A DNA stretch of 11,142 nt from the NCBI GenBank assembly GCA_025451715.1, contig JANWJY010000061.1, forward strand, positions 1-11,142, read 5' to 3'. The notes under the pieces are model-generated. The model made no database searches, was not told the origin of the DNA, and was given only the letters and a program-made list of their open reading frames with translations. How positions within the stretch are numbered: the stretch's first letter is position 1; every line of letters starts with the position of its first letter. This document shows, piece by piece, positions 1 through 7,318 of the stretch. The position numbers and the translations under genes were made by a program. Source of the DNA: Fimbriimonadaceae bacterium (lineage in GTDB: Bacteria > Armatimonadota > Fimbriimonadia > Fimbriimonadales > Fimbriimonadaceae).

Positions 1-1
1 C

Positions 2-1258
2 GTTCGCGGCTACCCGCTCGCGATCCGCCACTCGTCGGGAAGGCTGACGGACGTGCTCTACAACGCGAGCGTCTATTTGGACGACAAGGGCAAAGTACTG
101 GGCGTAGTCGCAGCCTCACGCGACGTCACCGAGCGCAACCGGGCTGAAGAGAAGTTCCGCGGCCTACTGGAGTCGGCACCCGACGCAATGGTCATCGCGA
201 ACCGGGACGGTGAGATCGTGCTCATCAACGCGCAGACCGAGAAGCTCTTCGGCTATCCAAGAGCAGAGCTGCTCGGACAAAAGGTAGAGACCCTGGTCCC
301 GGAAAGGTTTAGGCACCATCCCCCAGAACACCGAACAGGGTTCTTTGCCGAACCGCGAGCTCTCTCCATGGGCACGGGGCTTGAACTGTTTGGGCTGCGC
401 AAAGACGGCAGCGAGTTTCCCGTCGAGATCAGCCTAAGCCCGCTGGCAACAGGAGATGGCATGCTGGTCTCCACTGCGATTCGAGACATTACAGACCGCA
501 GGGAGATCGAACGCGCCCTTCACGAGAAGCACACAGAACTTCAAAAGGCGTCTGAAGCCAAGAACCGGTTTCTTGCGAACATGTCGCACGAGCTCCGGAC
601 GCCGCTCAATGGAATCATCGGCTTCGCCGAGTTCCTCGCTGATGGCAAGCCGGGCACTCTCAACATCAAGCAGGTCGAGTACCTCGGCGACATCCTCAAC
701 AGTGGCCGTCACCTGCTCCAGCTCATCAACGACGTGCTTGACCTGGCCAAAGTCGAGTCAGGCAAGATGGAGTTTCTCCCCGAGTCCTTCTCCGTCAGCC
801 GGGCAATCGAAGAGGTGACCGCAGTTGCCAAGCCCTTGGCACAGAAGAAACGAGTCAAGGTCACATCGGTGGTCAAAGCTCAACTCGAACTTATCACGCT
901 CGACCAGCAGAAGTTCAAGCAGCTCCTTTACAACCTGCTCTCGAACGGCATCAAGTTCACGGACGAAGGCGGTTCGGTCGAGATCACGGCCCAACCCTCC
1001 AAGAAGGGGTTCTTCGAACTCGCTGTCCGTGACACTGGGATCGGAATCGACAAAGCTGACATGGGTCGGTTGTTCCAAGAGTTCGAACAGCTCGAGTCGG
1101 GCGCGTCCCGACGTTTCGAGGGCACTGGCCTGGGTCTCGCCCTGACGCGTAGGATCGTAGAGCTCCAGGGCGGCAGCATCAAGGTGGAGAGCGAAGTCGG
1201 AAAGGGGAGCACGTTCACCGTCACGCTACCGGTCAAGTTCCTTGCGGAGGCGGCATGA
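2..1258 (+). CDS. PAS-domain sensor histidine kinase, 5'-truncated
   Basis: This is the C-terminal part of a cytoplasmic sensor histidine kinase. The reading frame is open to the window edge, so the true start lies upstream; the in-frame GTG at 53 falls inside a PAS domain and is not a credible start. In order I see the end of one PAS domain (to about nt 140, closing with the usual DVTERN), a full PAS domain (about 150-490, closing DITDRR), a short helical linker, a HisKA domain with the phospho-acceptor His at 587-589 in the motif SHELRTPLNG, and an HATPase_c domain. The HATPase_c domain shows the N-box Asn at 944-946, the DTGIGI motif from 1031 and GTGLGL from 1121. It ends after the ATPase domain without its own receiver, so it should pass phosphate to a separate receiver, plausibly one in the next genes. 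Its stop codon overlaps the next ATG by four bases. The ligand is unknown. Confidence 0.95.
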   Translation, partial: VRGYPLAIRHSSGRLTDVLYNASVYLDDKGKVLGVVAASRDVTERNRAEEKFRGLLESAPDAMVIANRDGEIVLINAQTEKLFGYPRAELLGQKVETLVPERFRHHPPEHRTGFFAEPRALSMGTGLELFGLRKDGSEFPVEISLSPLATGDGMLVSTAIRDITDRREIERALHEKHTELQKASEAKNRFLANMSHELRTPLNGIIGFAEFLADGKPGTLNIKQVEYLGDILNSGRHLLQLINDVLDLAKVESGKMEFLPESFSVSRAIEEVTAVAKPLAQKKRVKVTSVVKAQLELITLDQQKFKQLLYNLLSNGIKFTDEGGSVEITAQPSKKGFFELAVRDTGIGIDKADMGRLFQEFEQLESGASRRFEGTGLGLALTRRIVELQGGSIKVESEVGKGSTFTVTLPVKFLAEAA

Positions 1259-3270
1259 GCAAAGACTGCATCCTCGTGATCGACGACAACCCGACCAACC
1301 TGAAGTTAGCTTCAGACGTCCTCGAGTTTGAAGGCTATAAGGTCCATCAAGCCGTCGATGCGGAAGCAGCGCAAAAGACGATTGCCTCAAACTCCATTGA
1401 TCTCATCCTCATGGATCTGGCGCTGCCTGGGATGGACGGGCTCGAACTGACGAGATTGCTCAAGGCAGACGCCAAATCCAAGCACATCACGATCGTAGCG
1501 CTCACAGCGTTTGCGATGAAGGGCGACGACGCCAAGGCAAGGGAGGCCGGGTGTGACGGATACATCACAAAGCCAATCGATACACGCACCTTCACAGCGA
1601 GAATTCGCGAGCACCTCGACCTAGCCAAGGACGCATCAAGCAAGAAGCCACCGATGAACATCCTTATCGTCGACATCGACTCGTCGAACCTTAAGCTCTT
1701 GCGCGCGATACTTGAGTCAGAGGACTACACCGTCACAGAGGCCAACGACGGCACAGAAGCGATCGCTGCTCTTGAGGCGGGCGGAGTGGACGCTATCATT
1801 TCCGACATCCTCATGCCCAACATGGACGGCTACAGGCTCTGCCACGAAGTCCGGCAAAGCGAGCGGTTCCACCACCTGCCCTTCATTGCGTACACTGCGA
1901 CGTACGTCTCGGACGATGACGCGAAGGTCACTCTCGACCTTGGTGCGGACACATACATCCGAAAGCCCGCACCTGCGCACTTGATATTGGCGTCGCTGCG
2001 CGAGGTTACGAGCGCGCCGTCATCGAAGCGCGCACAAACATCACCGGTCAACTCGGACATTCTACAGGCGCATATCGAGCAACTGCGCTCAAAGCTGGAA
2101 GAGGAACACTCCGAACTCGCTGCAAAGACGAAGATCAAGCACCTGAACACCCAGCTCAGAGAGTCCAATAGGAAATTCCGCGAGTACGACCGCTTTAAGT
2201 CAGAGTTTCTTGCCACAGCCTCGCACGAGATGCGGACTCCGCTGACGATCATCCGTGAGTTTGCGAGCCTGATGGCCGACGGCGCAGTTGGAGAGATGGA
2301 CAAGGATCAGAGCGAGTGCCTCGACTCGATTCTGCGGAACTGCGACCGGCTCACGTCTCTGATCAACGACCTCTTGGACTTGGCAAGGATCGAGTCTGGA
2401 AGAGTCCACCTTAGGCGAGAGAAGCTCGAGATCAAGCCGTTGCTCTTGGAGTGCGTCGCAGACTTCACTCCACGATTCAATTTGAAGTCACAGTCGCTTG
2501 TCCTCGATCTAGGAGACGAGGACGTGCCTGCCGTGCTGGCAGACCGAGCCAAGATCCAGCAGGTCTTGGTAAACCTCATCTGCAACGCGCACAAGTTCAC
2601 CCAAGCCGGCGGCACAGTCACCATCAGGGCTGTCAACGAGGGCGGCACCGTGCGGATCGTCGTCGAAGACGACGGGCCTGGAATTGATACGACACAGCTC
2701 GAGACCATCTTCGACGCCTTTACCCAGATTGGCCGCGAGGAGGGACCGGGACTACGGGGGACCGGCCTTGGGCTCACGATTACGCGCAAGTTGGTCCAGT
2801 TCCATGATGGAGAGATCTCCGTCTCCAGCGAAGAGTCTATGGGTGCCACGTTCTCCTTCACTCTCCCCATTCACAGCATTGCAGTCGAGCACAAGGCGTT
2901 CCTGGTCGACCAGACCCGGTCTTCAACGAAGGGAATGGTCGCTACGGTCTTCGCTCTGGCCCCAAGGAGCGTGCACGGAACACCCGGCCTTCAGGCCTTG
3001 CAGGCGATCAAGTCGCGTTGCGACCTTGCGATTCCCGAGGCGAAGACTTGCCGCTCGATCTCAGAAGACGGTGTCTTCCTGTACCTGCTCGAATCGCCAA
3101 AGCCAGTCACTAGGACCAGCATCCTGAAAAAGCTGGAAGCCATTACGAGAACGAATGAGACGCTCATCTGCGAGAGGGACACGTTGGATCCGAACAATCC
3201 TGCGAGGTCTTTGACGCGTGTGCGTGCGCGCATCCTGCACTCATCAGAAAAGGAGTTGAAAGCATCATGA
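1255..3270 (+). CDS. Hybrid REC-REC-histidine kinase with unassigned C-terminal tail
   Basis: A 671-residue soluble signalling protein with receivers placed before the kinase. Receiver 1 (about residues 4-120) has the acidic pair D10-D11, phospho-acceptor D54, T84 and K106. Receiver 2 (about 134-250) has phospho-acceptor D184, T214 and K237, but its acidic pair reads D140-I141, so one metal-binding acid is missing. A Glu-rich helical linker (about 268-310) leads to HisKA (H324 in SHEMRTPLT) and HATPase_c (N444; D472 in EDDGPGI; GTGLGL at 502-507). Residues from about 541 to the end form a tail of about 130 residues after the ATPase fold; I cannot assign it, though a degenerate GGDEF-like fold is conceivable. 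The start is supported by GGAGG at 1246-1250 and the ATGA overlap with the upstream kinase gene. The stop overlaps the next ATG the same way, so the three genes are probably translationally coupled. Confidence 0.95.
   Translation: MSKDCILVIDDNPTNLKLASDVLEFEGYKVHQAVDAEAAQKTIASNSIDLILMDLALPGMDGLELTRLLKADAKSKHITIVALTAFAMKGDDAKAREAGCDGYITKPIDTRTFTARIREHLDLAKDASSKKPPMNILIVDIDSSNLKLLRAILESEDYTVTEANDGTEAIAALEAGGVDAIISDILMPNMDGYRLCHEVRQSERFHHLPFIAYTATYVSDDDAKVTLDLGADTYIRKPAPAHLILASLREVTSAPSSKRAQTSPVNSDILQAHIEQLRSKLEEEHSELAAKTKIKHLNTQLRESNRKFREYDRFKSEFLATASHEMRTPLTIIREFASLMADGAVGEMDKDQSECLDSILRNCDRLTSLINDLLDLARIESGRVHLRREKLEIKPLLLECVADFTPRFNLKSQSLVLDLGDEDVPAVLADRAKIQQVLVNLICNAHKFTQAGGTVTIRAVNEGGTVRIVVEDDGPGIDTTQLETIFDAFTQIGREEGPGLRGTGLGLTITRKLVQFHDGEISVSSEESMGATFSFTLPIHSIAVEHKAFLVDQTRSSTKGMVATVFALAPRSVHGTPGLQALQAIKSRCDLAIPEAKTCRSISEDGVFLYLLESPKPVTRTSILKKLEAITRTNETLICERDTLDPNNPARSLTRVRARILHSSEKELKAS
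3251..3255 (+). promoter_or_regulatory. Ribosome binding site for the single-receiver gene
   Basis: AGGAG lies 11 bases before the ATG at 3267. It supports that start over the in-frame ATGs at 3354 and 3369, which would remove the poorly conserved-looking N-terminal extension. The spacing is on the long side, so the choice is not certain. Confidence 0.5.
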
Positions 3271-3833
3271 ACCACGGCCCAATACCTCTAAATCTACCGG
3301 CTACACACTTGTCTATCAGTGGAACCCGGCAACTATCTCCTCCGAACGAGAAGATGGGAACAACGACTATGAACGCGACACTATTGCCAGACTTTACACC
3401 CGAACTCCAGGTCCTGCGCGACGCGACTGAGGCAACGTTGCTTCCTCGCTCCGCAAAGATCTCTGGCGCAAAGATCCTCGTCGTCGAGGACGAGCCAGAC
3501 GTCATCAGGGCGCTGACCATGCGCCTCAAATTTGCTGGGTATGAGGTGATCGTAGCATCGGACGGCGCGTCTGCGACCCGCATTGCGGTCACGGAACAGC
3601 CGAACCTGATCATCCTCGACATAGGGCTGCCTTGCGGCGATGGTCACACGGTGGCACGCAGACTGCGCGAGAACATGAACACTACGACTGTCCCGATCAT
3701 CTTCCTCACCGCACGGACCTCGCAAGAGGACCGCGCGAAGGCCATGGGGGTCGGCGCCGCCGACTTCATCACCAAGCCGTTTACTGCGGAAGAGCTCTTG
3801 GCCTCGGTCGAGCGAGCCCTCAACAGTTCGTAG
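3267..3833 (+). CDS. Single-domain response regulator (CheY-like) with N-terminal extension
   Basis: A 188-residue protein whose only recognisable domain is one receiver (about residues 67-187). It has the acidic pair E74-D75, phospho-acceptor D118 in LIILDIGLP, the conserved T148 and K170-P171. No DNA-binding or enzymatic output domain follows, so it probably acts as a phosphate shuttle or through protein contacts. The first 65 or so residues match no domain I know; they are rich in Pro, Thr and Ser and look disordered. The ATG at 3267 overlaps the previous stop, which favours the long form. If translation began at M30 or M35 the protein would be nearer the usual CheY-like size. It shares its reading frame with the next gene, separated by one TAG codon and five codons. 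Confidence 0.9.
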   Translation: MNHGPIPLNLPATHLSISGTRQLSPPNEKMGTTTMNATLLPDFTPELQVLRDATEATLLPRSAKISGAKILVVEDEPDVIRALTMRLKFAGYEVIVASDGASATRIAVTEQPNLIILDIGLPCGDGHTVARRLRENMNTTTVPIIFLTARTSQEDRAKAMGVGAADFITKPFTAEELLASVERALNSS

Positions 3834-3848
3834 GTCATACAAAGAACC

Positions 3849-6701
3849 GTGAACATCCTCATCGTCGACGACGTGCCGGGCAACGTAAAGCTGCTGCGCG
3901 CCCAATTGGAATCGGAGGGTCACGAAACGACCGGGGCTAACGATGGGGTTGAAGCCCTCGCGGTTCTTGCCACGTGCAAAATCGACGTCGTCATTTCAGA
4001 CATCCTCATGCCGAACATGGACGGCTATCGGCTCTGCTATGAGGTGCGCAACACCGAGAGGCTCCGCGATCTGACGTTCTTGATGTACACGGCCACCTTT
4101 ACATCGTCGACCGACGAGCAACTCTGTTACGACCTAGGGGTGGACAAGTACCTACGTAAGCCAGCCTCCGTCGAGGAGATCCTCCAGTCCATCGAGCATG
4201 CGCGAGCCGGCACACACAGGCGCCCTACCGTCACGATCGGTTGGGAAGACACGCTCCGGCAGTACAGCGAACAGCTCGTTTCAAAGCTTGAGGAGAAGAA
4301 CTTCGAACTTGCTGCGTCCCTTGAGCGCACCGGCGTTCAGATAGCCGCGTTGAATGCAGCGGAGAACGCCATAGTCGTCACGAACAGCCGCGGAGTCATC
4401 GAGTGGCTGAATCCCGCATTTACGGCGATGACCGGATTCTCGCCGCAAGAGGCGATCGGCCAAACACCCAGAATCCTTAAGTCTGGGAAGCAAGACGCTG
4501 GGTTCTACCACGAGTTCTGGAAGACCGTCTCGAGCGGCAAGACTTGGCGCGGAGAGTTCACTAACCACCGCAAGAACGGTGAAGTCTACTATGACGATCA
4601 GACCGTGACACCCGTGCTATCCCCGGACGGCACGATCACGCACTACGTCGGAATCATGAACGATGTGACTGAGCGCAAGCGGGTGGAAGAGGAACTGCGC
4701 AGCACGCACGCCAAGCTCGCCCACCTGCTGTCGAACAGCCCGGCCGTGATCTACGCCCTTAAGATTGAGGGAGAGTCCATTTTCCCCTACATGGTCAGCG
4801 CGAACGTCACCGAGCTCTTGGGCTTTGAGGTCCAAGAGACGATGACTTACGACTGGTGGGCCAAACAACTGCACCCCGACGACCGTGAGCGCGCGTTTGC
4901 GAGCCTGTCGGAAACGATCGCTCAAGGTTCCTGCACGATTGAGTTGAGGATGCGGCACAAGGACGGCAGCGTTCGGTTCATCGAGGACAAGCGGAGGCTC
5001 ATCCGAGACGCTGATGGCAAGCCGGTAGAGATCCTTGGCGCATGGAACGACATCACCGCGCGGACGGAGATGGAGTCTGCGTTGCGCGCAAGCGAGCAAC
5101 GCCTCAACCTCGCGATGGAGGCTTCCAATGTCGGACAGTGGGACTGGGACACCGAAACCAATGCGGTCTTCTTCTCCCCCGAGTGGAAGCGGCAACTCGG
5201 ACACGAGGACTCCGAGATCGAGAACGCGTTCTTCGAATGGAAGGACCGCCTGCACCCCGATGACGAGGAGCCTACGATGGTTGCCCTGGAGGCGTTTCGC
5301 GCGGACAGGAGTAACGCCTACGACGTCGAATTCCGCCTCCGACACAAGGACGGGAGCTACCGCTGGATCCACACCAGAGCTAATTTTGGATGTACGGATG
5401 GCGTGAAGCAGACGCACATCTTTGGTTGCCACGTCGACATCACCGATAGAAAGGTTGCAGAGGAGAACCTTCGTACCACAAACGAGCAGCTCGAGGCGCG
5501 CGTCGAGGAGCGCACGTCGACACTTGCCCGAACCAATGATGAACTCGTCCTGGCAAAGCATGTGGCCGACCGAGCGAACGCCGCGAAGAGCGAGTTCCTG
5601 TCCGGCATGAGCCACGAACTGCGAACGCCGTTGAACGCTATTCTTGGATTTGCCCAGCTCCTCGAACTGGACAGCAAGGACGAGAGGCAGCACGACAGCA
5701 TAGAGCACATCTTGAAGGGAGGGCGCCACCTGCTCGACCTGATCAACGAGATACTAGAGATCAGTCGGATCGAGACGGGCCATATCGAGCTATCGATCGA
5801 GCCGTTCCGCGTAAGCGAAGTCGTTAGGGAGTCTACGCTTCTCGTGCAACCCATGGCCGACACAGCTGGGGTAAAGCTTATCGACAACACGTCGGATTCA
5901 ACGCTCTACATCCGTGCAGACCGCCAGCGGTTCCGACAAGTCATCATGAACCTGGTCTCAAACGCGATCAAGTACAACGTACCCGATGGCGTCGTCACAG
6001 TCAGCCTCTCAAGCGAGGGCGAGTCGGTATGCATCGAGATTGCCGACACGGGCCTCGGAATCAAGCCCGAAATGGAGTGTCGACTCTTCGTACCGTTTGA
6101 CAGGCTTGGTGCCGCAAGCGGAGGGATCGAAGGCACAGGACTTGGACTCTCAATCAGCCGCAAGTTCTGTGAGGCAATGGGTGGAACCGTGAAGTACCGC
6201 CCGAGCCCTTTGGGCCAAGGCTCGGTGTTCACTATCGTCCTCCCGATAGTCGAGAACGTGGAACTCGTCTCGGGCGCACAGAACCGCGGGGACACTCGTA
6301 GGTCCTATCCGGACGTCGGTTGCGGCACAGTCCTCTACATCGAGGACAATCCAGCGAACGTCGAGCTGGTCAAGACGTTGCTTGCCCGTTTTCCAGGCGT
6401 CAGTTTGCTCATCGCCACCCACGGGCAACAGGGCCTCGCCCTCGCTGCGCTTCAAAAGCCAGACCTCATCCTGCTGGACCTCAACCTTCCCGATATCAGT
6501 GGAGCAGACGTCCTGAAGCGGATCATGAGTGATCCGTCCCTGTGCGATACGCCTGTTGTCGTCCTCAGCGCAGACGCGACCTCGAGCCAAATTCGCAGGC
6601 TGACGGAAATGGGTGCGTACGCCTACCTGACCAAACCACTTGTAATTGGCGAACTCTTTGGTTTGCTTGGCAAACTGCTTACAGTAAAGAGGCCGGCCTA
6701 A
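3849..6701 (+). CDS. Hybrid histidine kinase REC-PAS-PAS-PAS-HisKA-HATPase-REC
   Basis: A 950-residue hybrid sensor kinase without membrane segments. Receiver 1 (2-115) has D7-D8, phospho-acceptor D51, T81 and K104. PAS 1 (about 164-275) resembles the NifL/Aer-like sort and lacks a LOV-type cysteine motif. PAS 2 (about 288-405) and PAS 3 (about 415-535) are of the PAS_3 type, each with an HPDD motif and a C-terminal DIT motif. A coiled coil (about 535-580) leads to HisKA (H589 in SHELRTPLNA) and HATPase_c (N705; D733 in DTGLGI; GTGLGL from 762). A C-terminal receiver (about 826-945) has E832-D833, phospho-acceptor D877, S907 in the Thr position, and K929. The start is GTG, because the receiver begins immediately at NILIVDD and an in-frame TAG lies 15 bases upstream; the Shine-Dalgarno signal is weak. 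Receiver 1 and its linker closely resemble receiver 2 of the upstream hybrid kinase. PAS ligands cannot be read from sequence alone. Confidence 0.96.
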   Translation: MNILIVDDVPGNVKLLRAQLESEGHETTGANDGVEALAVLATCKIDVVISDILMPNMDGYRLCYEVRNTERLRDLTFLMYTATFTSSTDEQLCYDLGVDKYLRKPASVEEILQSIEHARAGTHRRPTVTIGWEDTLRQYSEQLVSKLEEKNFELAASLERTGVQIAALNAAENAIVVTNSRGVIEWLNPAFTAMTGFSPQEAIGQTPRILKSGKQDAGFYHEFWKTVSSGKTWRGEFTNHRKNGEVYYDDQTVTPVLSPDGTITHYVGIMNDVTERKRVEEELRSTHAKLAHLLSNSPAVIYALKIEGESIFPYMVSANVTELLGFEVQETMTYDWWAKQLHPDDRERAFASLSETIAQGSCTIELRMRHKDGSVRFIEDKRRLIRDADGKPVEILGAWNDITARTEMESALRASEQRLNLAMEASNVGQWDWDTETNAVFFSPEWKRQLGHEDSEIENAFFEWKDRLHPDDEEPTMVALEAFRADRSNAYDVEFRLRHKDGSYRWIHTRANFGCTDGVKQTHIFGCHVDITDRKVAEENLRTTNEQLEARVEERTSTLARTNDELVLAKHVADRANAAKSEFLSGMSHELRTPLNAILGFAQLLELDSKDERQHDSIEHILKGGRHLLDLINEILEISRIETGHIELSIEPFRVSEVVRESTLLVQPMADTAGVKLIDNTSDSTLYIRADRQRFRQVIMNLVSNAIKYNVPDGVVTVSLSSEGESVCIEIADTGLGIKPEMECRLFVPFDRLGAASGGIEGTGLGLSISRKFCEAMGGTVKYRPSPLGQGSVFTIVLPIVENVELVSGAQNRGDTRRSYPDVGCGTVLYIEDNPANVELVKTLLARFPGVSLLIATHGQQGLALAALQKPDLILLDLNLPDISGADVLKRIMSDPSLCDTPVVVLSADATSSQIRRLTEMGAYAYLTKPLVIGELFGLLGKLLTVKRPA

Positions 6702-6741
6702 AGGCTAGCTTTCCCGTAGTCCTCCCGCTTGAATCGGTTAC

Positions 6742-6764
6742 GCTCGCATCAGAGCGGTGCGAGC
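6742..6764 (+). repeat. Perfect 7-bp inverted repeat upstream of the Rid gene
   Basis: GCTCGCA (6742-6748) and TGCGAGC (6758-6764) are exact reverse complements around a 9-base loop. The structure lies between the stop of the large hybrid kinase and the ribosome binding site of the Rid gene. There is no T-run after it, so it is not a standard intrinsic terminator. It could be a leader hairpin, an operator or a Rho-independent-like pause site. Confidence 0.45.
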
Positions 6765-6769
6765 ATCGC

Positions 6770-6773
6770 GGAG
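6770..6773 (+). promoter_or_regulatory. Ribosome binding site that fixes the Rid start
   Basis: GGAG lies 6 bases before the ATG at 6780. This favours the 132-residue product over an upstream in-frame TTG at 6729, which would add 17 residues with no family resemblance. Confidence 0.65.
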
Positions 6774-6779
6774 ACCAAC

Positions 6780-7178
6780 ATGAAAGCCCCTGTCGAGACC
6801 ACGACGCCGCCCAACGTCCCCAAACCGATGGGGCCGTACAGCCACATCGCAAAGGTCGGAAACTTCATCACTGTCTCAGGAACCGCAGGAAGCGTCTTCG
6901 AGACAAGCGATCTCGTCGGCCCAGACGCTTACTCGCAGGCCAAGCAGACGATCGCGAACTTTCGTGCGATGCTCCGATCCGTCGGCTCGGACCTCGACTG
7001 CATCGTGCACGTCAACGTGTTCCTCATGGACATGTCCGACTATGCCGAAATGAACCGGGGCTACGCCGAAGCGATGGGCGACCACCGCCCCGCGCGCACC
7101 GTGATCGGAGTCCAGTCGGTTCCCCGCGCTGGCGCCGTCTTGACGATGAACCTCACCGCCGTGACGCGAGACGGCTAG
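6780..7178 (+). CDS. Rid family (YjgF/YER057c/UK114) protein
   Basis: A 132-residue protein, the normal length for this trimeric family, whose best-known members (RidA) hydrolyse reactive enamines and imines released by PLP enzymes. Family marks include GPY at 18-20, the VSG stretch at 32-34, the central region around VHVNVFLMDMSDYAEMN, and PART at 104-107, with R106 matching the substrate-carboxylate Arg (R105 of E. coli RidA). The position of RidA E120 appears to be T122, and the Cys after the Arg is Val, so this may belong to a Rid subfamily other than canonical RidA and its deaminase activity is uncertain. The start is chosen from the GGAG at 6770. The gene follows the kinase operon after 78 bases holding an inverted repeat, and it converges on a tRNA-Ala gene 19 bases beyond its stop. 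Confidence 0.9.
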   Translation: MKAPVETTTPPNVPKPMGPYSHIAKVGNFITVSGTAGSVFETSDLVGPDAYSQAKQTIANFRAMLRSVGSDLDCIVHVNVFLMDMSDYAEMNRGYAEAMGDHRPARTVIGVQSVPRAGAVLTMNLTAVTRDG

Positions 7179-7197
7179 TGGCACGGCTCAAAAAGAG

Positions 7198-7273
7198 TGG
7201 TGGAGATGAAGGGGCTCGAACCCTCGACCTCTGCAGTGCGATTGCAGCGCTCTCCCAGCTGAGCTACATCCCC
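7198..7273 (-). tRNA. tRNA-Ala (anticodon CGC)
   Basis: The reverse strand folds into a complete 76-base cloverleaf: acceptor stem GGGGATG/CATCTCC, D arm GCTC/GAGC, anticodon stem CTGCA/TGCAG with loop ATCGCAC, a 5-base variable region AGGTC, T arm GAGGG/CCCTT with loop TTCGAGC, discriminator A and an encoded CCA (7198-7200). Anticodon CGC reads alanine codon GCG. The acceptor stem carries the G3-U70 wobble pair that marks tRNA-Ala, which confirms the identity independently. A run of five T residues follows the CCA on the transcribed strand and could help termination. It sits between the convergent Rid gene and the end of the cysteine-synthase-like gene. Confidence 0.97.
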
Positions 7274-7287
7274 ACTCCGGATGCGTG

Positions 7288-7293
7288 ATTATA
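7288..7293 (-). promoter_or_regulatory. -10 box (TATAAT) of the tRNA-Ala gene
   Basis: On the reverse strand a perfect TATAAT ends 14 bases before the tRNA 5' end, which would place the transcript start about 8 bases upstream of the mature tRNA. No good -35 hexamer is seen 16-18 bases further upstream (the region is GC-rich there). The position just after the stop of the upstream gene suggests the tRNA has its own promoter. Confidence 0.6.
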
Positions 7294-7318
7294 CTGCTCG
7301 GGCACTGGCCGCCTGGCC

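Noticed and set aside
4371..4680. Possible LOV photoreceptor domain in PAS 1 of the large hybrid kinase
   Set aside because: The cysteine-containing LOV motif (GRNCRFLQ-like) is absent; the matching place reads GQTPRILKSG.
4617..5729. Long open frame (370 codons) on the - strand opposite the large hybrid kinase
   Set aside because: It lies wholly inside a well-supported kinase gene with clear PAS and HisKA motifs. The translation shows no recognisable domain, and such antisense frames are usual in GC-rich genes.
6542..7288. Open frame of 248 codons on the + strand across the kinase end, the Rid gene and the tRNA
   Set aside because: It is out of frame with both recognised genes, runs through the tRNA and has an Arg/Pro-rich low-complexity product.
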